DNA of 64,000 nt, from NCBI GenBank assembly GCA_024345305.1, contig BRON01000016.1:310001-374000 (forward strand). Direction: 5' to 3'. The stretch comes from Mrakia gelida. Lineage: Eukaryota; Basidiomycota; Tremellomycetes; Cystofilobasidiales; Mrakiaceae. The translations under genes and the position numbers were made by a program. Below, piece by piece: positions 23,601 through 33,564 of the stretch; position 1 is the stretch's first letter; every line of letters begins with the position of its first letter. The notes beneath the pieces are model-generated. The model was not told where the DNA came from, did no database searches, and was given only the letters and a program-made list of their open reading frames with translations.

Positions 23601-25011
23601 GTCTCGTTCTCGTTCTCGTCGCGTCTTGTTCTCCCCTTCTCGAACTCGAATATCTACTGACCTTTCCTCTTCTTCATTTTCTATCCCTTCCACCTTCGCA
23701 CAGTCGAATCCCTCATGCAATCCCTCGCCGACAACACCATCGACGTCGTCTCCGCTCTCTTCACCGCACAACGAATGATCTGGTCGGAGGTCATCAAGGG
23801 AGGGATCTCCTCGTGGTACCAGCCGTTGCTCATTGCTCGACGATGCGTGGAGAGGATCGTTGGAGAGCGAGCGATGAGAGGACAGATGGAGCAGGGGAGG
23901 TTGGGAGAGGTGTTGATGTATCTGGTGAGTACGAGAGGAGATGAGACGAGACGAGGACGAGCGAAGAGGAGAAGTTGACGCTGATCGCTTCGATTGGCGG
24001 TTTGAAAGCTTAAATTCACGCTTTGGGTCGATGTCCTGGGTTGCATCACTCTTTCGGAGTGAGTCTTTCGTTCGAAGACGAGAGGTCGAAGGGAAATCGG
24101 GAGCTGACTTCACTCGACGCGTCTCCCCCTTTCTTCCTCTGCCCCTTTTGAACAGAGAAACCCCTCTCTACGACCTCTACACCGCCGTCCTCTCCAACCC
24201 AGATAGCGGAATCGATATGAACCACGCTGTACGTTTTCACCTTCGTTCTCGCTTCTTCCCAACCTTCGCCGCTGACTCAACTCCTCGTTCTGTCCTCCCT
24301 CTCAGGTCGGTTTCTCCAATCTCGGCACCCTCATCCTCCTCCAAATCTCCTCTCTAGCATCCTACAAGCGCTCCTCCCTCCGCTCCAACACCCTCGACCC
24401 CCTCCTCCTCGCCTCTCGAGGTCGAGAAATCCAAGTCAACATCAACAATCAGTGGCTTCCCTCTCGACACCCTTCCCACGAACCCTTCTCAACCAAACTC
24501 CTCCTGTTCCAGATCTACCTCCATGGAGCGCAGCTCTACCTCTCGAGCGTCGTCGAGGGAAGTCCGGATCCGTACTCGCCTGTGATCTCATTGACGGTGG
24601 ATCTGCTGGTACAGTGCACGAACTTGTTGCCGGATCCTCAGTTGAGGAGGAGCGCGACGTTCCCGTTGGTGATGGCTGGGTGGTTGTGTAAGCTGGAGCA
24701 GAGAAGGACCTTTAGGGATTGGTTTGAGTGAGTCTTCTCGTTTTCGTTCTCGCTTCCCTCATCGTCTCGTTCTCGTTTCGACGCGTCTGGATCGCTGACT
24801 CGACTCGCTCGTCTCTTCTGGTTTCGCTTTGCTGCGCAGGGGGCTGGGAAATGAAGCCATCTGGGTGGGGAACAGTCGACCTTCGCTTTGGTTGCTGGAG
24901 AACATCTGGGAGAGGAGGGACACGATGGACGCGATGGAGCCGGGGAGCGGGAGGGACGTTGATTTGTTCGTTGTGATGAGGGAGTTGGGGTGGGAGTTGC
25001 TACTTGCTTGA
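20605..25011 (+). CDS. Zn2Cys6 fungal transcription factor
   Basis: Binuclear zinc cluster regulator. The start at 20605 gives MAKDTTTSKPTVAAGRTKK. Four tiny exons rebuild the cluster CVLCRVRRK, KCDE, RKPGCS and TCERLNIQC, an exact C-x2-C-x6-C-x6-C-x2-C-x6-C pattern. A basic Ser-rich linker follows (KPKTAKAKGKGKASPLAEG), then a long Pro/His/Ser-rich exon (22000-22870). The C-terminal half is the fungal-specific regulatory domain: QTIIYVAMRMPCWRDVMCCF, LKFTLWVDVLGCITLSEETP, LLLFQIYLHGAQLYLSSVV and SRPSLWLLENIWERRD, ending LGWELLLA with TGA at 25009-25011. The target genes cannot be read from the sequence; no pathway genes cluster around it. Confidence 0.83.
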
Positions 25012-25449
25012 TTAGGATCGGAAGGGATATATACGACTCTGATGACCTACGTTCTCTTTGTTCGAGTTGCCGAAGGTGGAAAGCTGGCAAAGTCAGGTCG
25101 AGAATGGGAACCGAGACACGTCGTCGGGTCGCCCCCTTCTTTTCGGCTGCGTTTCTCTCGTTCTCTCGCCTCGCGGATGCCTCTCGATGCGACCCATCTG
25201 AAGCTCTCCATCATTCACATATTTTCTCGCCTGGCAAGCTGGACATTTCATTTCTTCGCTCCATGCCAGCGAAATTGAGAGCGAAATTGCGACTCGGACG
25301 TTTCGCCGCACTTGCCCTCGACTGACGAGGTCTGTTTCTTCATGACCCCCACCGCTCCCCTCCCTTCTCGTTTTCTTCTTCTTTGACCAAACACCCACCT
25401 TCTACTCTCCCTTCGCTTCCTACAACAAACATTTCCACGCTCTTCCGCC
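25012..25449. other. intergenic, no gene seen
   Basis: Contains a GGATATATACG just after the transcription factor stop and a CT-rich leader before 25450. Confidence 0.5.
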
Positions 25450-26607
25450 ATGGCCAGCCTCCCCCTTCATCGACACCCCCTCTCCCTCCTTCTCCTCTCG
25501 TCTTTCCTCCCTGCTCTCTGCTCTGCTGGGCTCACGATCCCTTCCGCGCTCCTCTGCTACGACCAAAATCTGGAGCAAGAGCTTTTGGAGGGCGTGGATT
25601 TCCCAGATGATATCGCGAGCATCGTCAGTGAGCTGGCGGAGGCACGAGAGAGCGTTTGTGGTTGGAGTGTTTCCGCGACGTCGACAGGAGAGGGTGGAGG
25701 AAGGGGCGGAACGTCTGAGGCTGGACCTTCAGCGACGTCTGGAGGATACGACGGAGAGGCTTCTAGCACGAGAACGTTCTCGCCGTGAGTGCTTAGAGCC
25801 CTTCACATCGTTCCGGAGACGCGAAACGAGCGCGAGACGCTGATTCTCGTTCGTCTTCCCTCTCATTTCAGCACGACCTCCGCCTCCCCTCTCCAAACCT
25901 CGTCCCTTCCTTCTACCTCCCCAGCATCTTCATTCCCCGACGCGACCTCCAAATCGCCTTCAGCCTCCGCTACAATCCCTCCCATCGTCTCAGCGGTCCC
26001 GTCTCTCACAACAACAACACTCGCTCCAACCCCTCCTCCCAACCACCTCCTCCCAATCCTCCTCGGAGTCCTCCTCCCTCTACTCTTCCTCTCTCTGGTA
26101 GCACTCTTTATCCTCCTTCGTCGCCGGAATCGTCAAGCCGCAGAAAACTCCTCCTCCTACCCATACCTCGCCGATACTCCCTCCCAATCCGCCGCGTCGT
26201 CCCAACAACCCTTTTGGACTTCCCTCCGTCGCCCTAAATTCGTCCAGATGACAAGCTCATCCACCACAGCAACGGTTCCATGGGATCCCCTTCCACCTCG
26301 ACCAGGAGGGAGTCAATCAACTCTTCCTTTCCTCGCCGGAGATCCAGACATGTCGGAGCGACGCGTCTTGTATTTGGTTGGAACAAACGTCGGCTCTCCT
26401 CTCCCCACCCCCGCCGAACGCCATCACGGGGAGGGAGAGTGGCCTTGGGAGATGGGAGTTGATCATGGTGCTGGAGAAAGTGAGGTTGAGCTTGGTGGAG
26501 GGAGGCAGTCGACGATGAGGGCGGTTGAGATTGCGAGGGCAGAGTCGCGAACGACGAGGAGCTCGTTCGAGTCTGGTGGGACCGCTGGAACTGCTACGGG
26601 GAGATGA
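25450..26607 (+). CDS. secreted-type single-pass membrane protein, Ser/Thr-rich
   Basis: I do not recognise a named family. The start at 25450 gives a signal peptide (basic MASLPLHRHP, then LSLLLLSSFLPALCSAG). The exon-1 ectodomain has two to three Cys (LLCYDQ, ESVCGWS). After an intron (donor GTGAGT at 25785, acceptor near 25871) comes a Ser/Thr/Pro-rich stretch likely to be O-glycosylated. One membrane helix follows (LLPILLGVLLPLLFLSLVAL, then FILLRRRNR), and then a cytoplasmic tail of about 160 residues. This design is typical of fungal cell-surface sensors and mucin-like proteins; that role is inferred. Stop at 26605-26607. Confidence 0.72.
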
Positions 26608-26798
26608 AGGATAGGAAGGTTGTTTTGGACGGAAGGTTTTGCCTTGGGTACTTTAGATCTCTCGCTTTTGTTCGACGAACACACGACGCTCATTCCTTTT
26701 TTTTCTTTCGCGTAGACACACGACGCTTCTTCGATTTTTCACTGCTTCCCTCGCTAAAAACCTGGTCCGCTCACATCGGATGGAGATGACGAAGAAAA

Positions 26799-26804
26799 TA
26801 TATA
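26799..26804 (+). promoter_or_regulatory. TATA-like element before the peroxidase gene
   Basis: TATATA inside GAAAATATATAC, about 180 bases upstream of the glutathione peroxidase start and in an otherwise GC-rich region. Confidence 0.4.
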
Positions 26805-26982
26805 CTTGACCCGCTTATTGGACGAGGCCGAAGCCGACCACGCGAGAACCAAAGGCCGTCGTCGAGCCCTGGAATTCGACGATCCCTTCCCCTTCAACTT
26901 CCTTCCGATTCCTCGTTGCCTCTCAACCATCACACAGCGCCCCTTCAACTCATTTCTCTCTACACCTCCCATACTCAACACC

Positions 26983-28502
26983 ATGTCCGTCGCTAAAACC
27001 TTCTACGAGCTCTCCGCTCCTTTCAAGGGAAAGGTCGTGAACTTCTCGGAGTTCAAGGGAAAAGTGAGCTCGAGTCGAGTTCCCTTCGGTCCTTCCTCTC
27101 TTTGAATCCTTCCATCTTGCCTTCTCAACTCAAGCTGACATGACCGTTTGATTCCTCGCAGGTTGTTCTCATCGTGAGGCTCTGATCCATCTATCTTTCA
27201 GCTTGGGGCTCTCGCTCTGGCGACCTACATCTTCGTTCAAGCTGACCAACTCCTTCCTTCGCCCTCCACCTCTTTCCATCTTCCTCCTCCTTTCTCTCTC
27301 CGCTGTATATCACCTTCTTGTTGTCTGCTTTCCTCTACCACCCTTGTTGTGATCCTGTTCCGTGCTCAACAGGTCAACGTCGCCTCTAAGGTTCGCTCGT
27401 TCCAGTCTGCTCGACGAACTCCGCTCGTCGTACGAGCTCGCGTTGCGTGGGCGCTGCCTTCGTCCGCTTGCTGACCTTCGACTCTCCTTTGAACCAACAG
27501 TGTGGCTTCACTCCCCAGTACACTGGATTGGAGGCTCTTCACGAGAAGTACGCGGACAAGGGTCTCGTCGTTCTCGGATTCCCCTGGTTCGTCTCCTCCC
27601 CTCTCTCCGATCTCGAACCCCTCGAGCTCCTGTTGACCTGATTCCTTTCCCACATCCAACCTTCACAGCAACCAGTTCGGAGGACAGGAGCCTGGAACTG
27701 ACGACGAGATTGTCGAGGTTCGTTCAAATTTCACGACGTCGAACCAGGACGAACTCCGCCTTTCCTCTGAGATCGCGAACGCGGCCCCCTTCTTCCCTTG
27801 CTGACCTCAACTCCATTTCGATGCTTTTGCGAACACAGTCTTGCCAACTCAACCACGGAGTTCGTTGACTCTCATACCTCTTCGGGAGACGTGATCGTTT
27901 TGCTGACGTTTTTTTCTCTCGTTCTCGCTCGCGTTCGGTTGAACTTCTCGTTCCTTCAGGTCACCTTCCCTCTCGCCAAGAAGTACGGCCACGTTTCCTC
28001 TTCTTTTCCCTCGCAAGATGAGATATCAACGACGTTTTGCTGACCTTGTCTTCCTTCCTTGTCCAGGTCCGACGTGAACGGACCCGAGGAGAACGAGGTG
28101 TACCACTTCCTCAAGAACGAGAAGGCTGGGATCCTCGGATTGACTCGGATCAAGTGGGTGAGTTGGATTCATAGCCCAGACATGCATGTCCTTCGACCAG
28201 AGTAGCCAGTGTTGGAGGAGTACATCTGCAAATCTCGAGACAACTGGGCTGACTCTCTCCCCTCGACGCGTCACGTCGTTCCTTCTCTTCCTCTTCCTTC
28301 CACAGAACTTCGAGAAGGTACGTTACTCTCCCTCTTCGTGCCTCTTCCCAAACCCGAAGATCACTGCCGAACCTGACTGTCCCTCCATGTTTCCTCTCCA
28401 CCTCCTCAGTTCCTCGTCGACAAGGAGGGTAAGGTCGTTGACCGATTCGCCTCGACCACCACACCCGAGAAGATCGAGTCCGCCATCGAGAAGCTCCTCT
28501 AA
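26983..28502 (+). CDS. glutathione peroxidase (HYR1/GPX type)
   Basis: Thiol peroxidase that reduces hydrogen peroxide and lipid peroxides, in fungi mostly with thioredoxin, and can act as a redox sensor. The start at 26983 gives [20 protein letters not shown]. Small exons then yield [30 protein letters not shown] and GLVVLGFP, then [10 protein letters not shown], then GVTFPLAKK and [19 protein letters not shown], ending IESAIEKLL with TAA at 28500-28502. The product is about 161 residues, the normal size. The peroxidatic residue is Cys (codon TGT at the start of an exon), not selenocysteine. The Gln of FGGQEPG and Trp of IKWNFEKF complete the catalytic set. At least nine introns interrupt this short protein. 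Confidence 0.92.
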
Positions 28503-28813
28503 TAGAACAATAGAGTCAGTGTCAGAAATTAACGTATCTAATGCCATCGATCTTCGTGGATGGAGAAGAAGGAGAGAGAATGAGGAAAGGAGCGCCGACG
28601 CGCCTCGATGATCGAAGCGGTTTGGCGATACTATATATGATTGAGAACGAGACCAGCTTGGCTTTGCACTAAGCGCATGCATCGAAGAAAACGAGTGACA
28701 TCGTCCTCTGCAGAAGCACGCTGATCTGCTTCCGGCACCAAACAACTCGAAGGGGGAGTGACGACTGAGCTCTCGTTCCTTCCCCAACATCCACCATCGC
28801 CCTCCCAGCAACC
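28503..28813. other. intergenic with TATA-like run
   Basis: A CTATATATGA run at 28631-28640 lies about 180 bases before the next start codon. No gene seen. Confidence 0.4.
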
Positions 28814-29881
28814 ATGGCTTCCCTCCCTCTGATGTTCTCGAAAGAGAACACCGATCACGAAACTATCGCCCTCTCCAACGCTTCCCCTCCTGATACTCCT
28901 AGCTCTTCCAAGAACGAGGAAAGACCAGAGATCTCGCCATCGACCTCGACCTCGACCTCCTCGCCCTCCACAGCTCAAGAGGGAACCCAGAAGGCCGTCC
29001 TCGCTCTTCCCGCTCCTCCTCACCCTACCTCCGACGACGCGGGAAGGGCGCCTCAGGTGGAGATCGAGCATGCTGAAGGAGGAGTAGCTGGCGGAGTGTT
29101 CAAGTTCGACGCTCTCGGTCCCATGGTGGTCAACAGCAACGGAACCCTCTCGAGGATCACCAACTGGGAGCAGCTTAGCGAAGGAGAGAGGGAGAGAACA
29201 GTCAGACTGCTAGTGAAGAAGAGGAACCTGTACGTCTCTTTCGAGCTGGGATGGCCGAAGAAGGAAGAGGTGAAGAAGGAAGGAAGGAGCAATGAGGTCC
29301 CAATGAGCTGACCATCGTCTGTCTCCTTCCTTCCCTCTTCGCTGCTTTTCTTTCTTTCTCCACACAGCGTCCGAATGGCAGCTCAATCCGACTCTCCATC
29401 TCCCCCTTCAACATCTCCTCTCCCCTCTCCCTCCCTCTCGCAAGATCCCTCCGTCGCTCCCTCCAACCTCCCTCCCCAAACAGCTCCTCGTGCCCATCTT
29501 CCTCTCAGCTCGCCAGCTTCCTCAACTTCCAACTCCTCTCAACCTCCTTACCCCTTCCAATCACCCGAAATCGAAGCTCATCCTCACTCCCAACAGCAAA
29601 CCTCCCCGTCAGCGGCTTCGAAGAGCTCGAATCACAAGGAGAAGGAGGGAGTTCAGGGAGCGACTGGAACGATGGTGGATCCCCATGGATCAGGCCAGAT
29701 GGGGAGCCGAGGGATCGAGGAAAAGATCGTGGACCTTATGAGGGAGGTTGAGAAGGATGAGAAGGGGGAGGCTGGATCGGGAGGTGGAGAGGGAGAGGTG
29801 AAGGCCGAAGATGGGAGCGGTGAAGGGAGGAGCGTGAAGGTCGTTTCGCTGGGGGAGACCGACGTAGAGAGGTTACACTGA
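28814..29881 (+). CDS. conserved fungal protein of unknown function
   Basis: The start at 28814 gives MASLPLMFSKENTDHETIAL, a Ser/Thr/Pro-rich head, then GPMVVNSNGTLSRITNWEQL and ERERTVRLLVKKRN. I recognise the latter as a short motif conserved in uncharacterised proteins across fungi. An intron begins right after KKRN (GTACGT at about 29229), and exon 2 continues in frame as VRMAAQSDSPSPP. The C-terminal part is low complexity, with an acidic helix near GIEEKIVDLMREVEKDEK, and ends DVERLH with TGA at 29879-29881. There is no signal peptide or membrane helix. The function is unknown. Confidence 0.7.
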
Positions 29882-30403
29882 ATGGGTTTAGGAACGCTTT
29901 GGGAGGCTGGAGTAGCAGAGTGGGGCGGTGGTCGGGCTGCCGTTGGGCTGGGGAGTGAGGGATACTGAGTCCTCTGTCGGTCCTCTCTCGCGACGCGGAT
30001 CGCTGTCTTTCGTCTGCTCCTTCTCTCCTTCTTCCTGGTTTTCTCGAGCTATCTTCTCTCTCCTTTCGTTCTGTCATATCCACTTACCCTAGATACCTCC
30101 TCGTTATCTCGTTCGAAGGTTGGGCTCTTGAGCTCTTCTTTCGCGCGTCGCCTCCTCTCTCTCTTGCTTACCACCTCTCGCTTCGACCGGCTTTGCTTTC
30201 TTTTCTTCGCTTAATATCTCCTCACTACACACATATGCGCACCCACTTTCTTCTCACCTGCTTGACCAAGACAAGAGAGAAGAAAAGCCAGCACGAGCTC
30301 GCTAACTCGTCGCTCGTGTGCTTTCACCTCAAACGCTCATCACCTCTTTCGCTCTCCCCCTTCTTCCCTTTTCGCTCCTCCCCTCCCACCTCCTCTCCTC
30401 ACG
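29882..30403. other. intergenic, pyrimidine-rich leader of the phosphatase gene
   Basis: CT-rich from about 30000 to the start at 30404. No supported gene. Confidence 0.5.
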
Positions 30404-33002
30404 ATGTCAGCAGCGCCACCACCGCCACCGGAACCTATAACTACTACCGACCCAACTATATCTTACCTCCTCAAATGTCGTGTGAGTCTCGCTTCTTTCC
30501 TCCCCCTTCCTTCCCAGCCCCCGGGTCGAGCTCAAGGGTCCCTTCTTGCCCTGCCTCCTCTTCTACGCTGACCTTTTTTGGGCTTCCTCCTTCACGAATG
30601 TCTGCAGCATCTACCTGAATACCGAATCAAAGCTCTTTGCGACCGAGTTCGTTCGATTCTGATCGAGGAATCCAACGTTCAGCCGGTCTCGTCTCCTGTG
30701 ACCGTTTGCGGAGACATCCATGGACAGTTTTGGGACGTCGTAGAGCTGCTGAGAAGAGGAGGAATGGTCCCGGGGACGAGTTACGTCTTCATGGGTACGT
30801 CCGAATGCTTTTGGTAACTTCAGAGCTGGAAGTTGAAAAGAGGGAGAGCTCAGGAAGGAAGGAGAAGAGAGCTGAACGCTCAAGCTGACATGACCTCTTT
30901 TACCGTCCCTCGTTCGACCTTTTTAGGTGATTTTGTTGATCGAGGGCTCTAGTACGTCCTTTTCGTGTCCAAGAAGCTACTTAAGGTCGTAAGGCAGGTC
31001 GCAGGGAGGGGAAGAAGCTCTTTTTGTTGACCTCACCTTCAACCTCTCCTTCCTTCCTTCGCTTCTCTCCCCAACAGCTCGTTAGAAACGCTCTCCCTGC
31101 TGATGGCTCTCAAGGCAGCGTCAGTCCAGCTTCACCTCTCCCTCGTCATGTCTCTCTCGAGCTCATCGTCCCGCCTCTTACAGATATCCGGATCGAATCA
31201 CGCTGCTACGAGGGAACCACGAGAGTCGGCAGATCACCCAGGTACGTCTCTTCTTCTCCCTCTTCGCGTCTCTAGAAACTCGATGGGGGATATCTGACTC
31301 TGCTGGCCCGCTCGCGATCGATCAGGTGTATGGGTTCTATGACGAGTGTCAGCAGAAGTATGGGAACGCTTCGGTTTGGAAGGCTTGCTGTCAGGTCTTC
31401 GACCATTTGCCTTTAGGAGGTGAGTGCTCGTTTCCTGCTTCTCTGCTTCGCTTGCTGGGCTTCCGAGATACCGAAGATGGATAGCTGACTTGCGCATCTC
31501 CTCGTTTTCTTCCCCTTCGCAGCCGTTCGTACCCCTTTTTCCTTCCTCGAGCCGAGTTCAGCCCTCACGTTCGAGCTCACACAATCCCCTATCTTCCTCC
31601 CCTTCTCTTCTTTCCTCGACCTTCCCTCGACTTCGAACTTTCTCCTATGCTTCACGAACTCCGCTCAATCTACCGAACCTACCTCGACACCTTCAACGAA
31701 CTTCGACCCTCCTTGCCGCTTTCTTCGCCAACCCCGCCCGAATCGCCTCGTCCCAAACCATCAGATCATCGACGGCCAGATCCTCTGCGTGCACGGAGGT
31801 CTTTCACCCGATATTCGGACGATCGATCAGATTCGGACGATAGCGAGGGCTCAGGAGATTCCGCATGAGGGAGCGTTTTGTGGTCAGTTCGAGATCCTCG
31901 TCCTCACGTCTTCCTTTCGTTCGCGTTCATGTTTGGGAGAAGATGCTGATCTTTCCTACCATCGTCCATGGGTAATTCAGATGTGATGTGGTCGGATCCT
32001 GTGAGTGACGGAGTCGAGAGCGAGGGAGCTGGGGAGGTTGATTGAGGGTCGCGTCGAAACGAGAGGTCTTCGAGATCGCGAGACGAAGCTGACTGACCCT
32101 TGCTCTCCTCGCTGCTTCTTCTCTCGGCTATCAGGATGGTGAGTGCCGATACTCTCTGGCCGTCGAGGTCATGAGCAGTCAGCTCGAGCTCGATACTGAC
32201 TGCTTCTCCTTCTCCCTCTCCCACATTCAGACGTAGAGACGTGGGCTGTCAGTCCGCGAGGTGCTGGATGGGTGAGTCTTTTGCCCCTCTATTCTATCTC
32301 GTACAAACACGTGCTGATTGCCTCTCTTCTCTCATCTGCAGTTATTTGGAGGTTCGTCTTCCTCGTCGAGTGTTTCGTGCGACGCGTCTCTAACTTTCAC
32401 CCCTCCTCTTCTTCCTTCCTCCCTCTCAGCCAAAGTAACACAGGAAGTGAGTCGCTATAACATCTCTTCTCCCGACAATCTCGAGCTCAACTGACCCATC
32501 TTCCCACCCTTCCCATCCTCCCTCCCTCTCCCCAGTTCTCGCATCTCAACGACCTAACCCTCATCGCCCGAGCTCATCAACTGGTACAAGAAGGGTACAA
32601 GCACATGTTCGATAACCAACTCGTCACCGTCTGGTCAGCACCAAAGTATGTCCATCTCTCCCTCCCTTTCACTTCTCCTTCCTCCCACCTCGAGTCGAAT
32701 CCACGCCCTCTCGTTCGTTCGCTGACTTCCCCTTCTTCTTCTTCGCTCAGTTACTGCTACCGATGCGGGAACCTCGCCTCGATCATGCAAGTGGGAGACA
32801 ACGGATCCACCGTGTTCAAGACGTTCGATGCTGCTCCCGAGAACGACACGGACGAGAGGAACCCTGCGTCGAGAAGACAGGTGAGCGTTTCGCGCTTTGG
32901 AGTTGACCGAGCGAGACCCGGCTCTCTTCGTTTCACTGACTCGGTCTTCCTCTTCCTTGTTGGTTGGACTCGTAGGGCGGTGTGCCATCGTATTTCGTCT
33001 AG
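30404..33002 (+). CDS. PPG1: PPG1-type PP2A-like Ser/Thr phosphatase catalytic subunit
   Basis: Catalytic subunit of a PP2A-like phosphatase. In yeast PPG1 works in the Far complex and in glycogen accumulation. The start at 30404 gives [19 protein letters not shown]. Exons then give [20 protein letters not shown] (GDxHG), GDFVDRG, RGNHESR rebuilt across an intron, [70 protein letters not shown] and [20 protein letters not shown], ending GGVPSYFV with TAG at 33000-33002. The metal and phosphate ligands (GDxHG, GDxxDRG, GNHE) are present. SPRGAGWLFG with [20 protein letters not shown] points to PPG1 over SIT4/PP6 or PP2A. About a dozen introns. The paralogue assignment is by remembered family signatures. 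Confidence 0.85.
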
Positions 33003-33564
33003 CTGCTTCCTTTCCTTTGGCTCGTCGTCGCTCCCGCTCCGTCTCTCTACTTTGTAACACGCTCGCTCGTCTTCACGTCCCTCGTTGCCCCCCTCCCACG
33101 CTCGTTCGCATTGCCATCCCTCTCCCTCTTTCCTACTTACTCTACCATCTACTCTCCTCCTTCGATTTTCTTTCATGTTCTCCCTCTCCCTCACTCTGTA
33201 TACGCATATCGTTCCTCCTTTCTCGACGTTCCTCGGACCAACCGACGCGAAATCCGCGTCCTTCCTCGCTCTTCGCACCCGAGTCTCACCCTCTCAGAAT
33301 CGGGATTGTTCGCTACGGGAAACGTACTTTGAAGTGGCTTTTCGCGATAAGCACATGCTTTGAACTTGGGAAGGGAGATTGGGATTTTTAAAACCGAAAC
33401 TAAACCCGGTGGGGGAGCGACGAGGAGGGCTGCTCCTCCCCTTGCTCCTCCTTGACCTTCATCCCTCATCATCTCCCCTTCCCTTCCTTCCTTCCCTCCT
33501 ACACTCTCTCCCCCCTCACCACCTTCAACCTACCCCCTACAACCTACTCAAAGCGAAACACAAG
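33003..33564. other. intergenic, CT-rich leader of malate dehydrogenase
   Basis: No supported gene. Strong pyrimidine tracts at 33440-33545 precede the start codon, as is common before highly expressed genes in fungi. Confidence 0.45.

Noticed and set aside
27380..27500. Selenocysteine in the glutathione peroxidase
   Set aside because: The catalytic codon at the exon start is TGT (Cys), as in other fungal enzymes; no in-frame TGA is needed.
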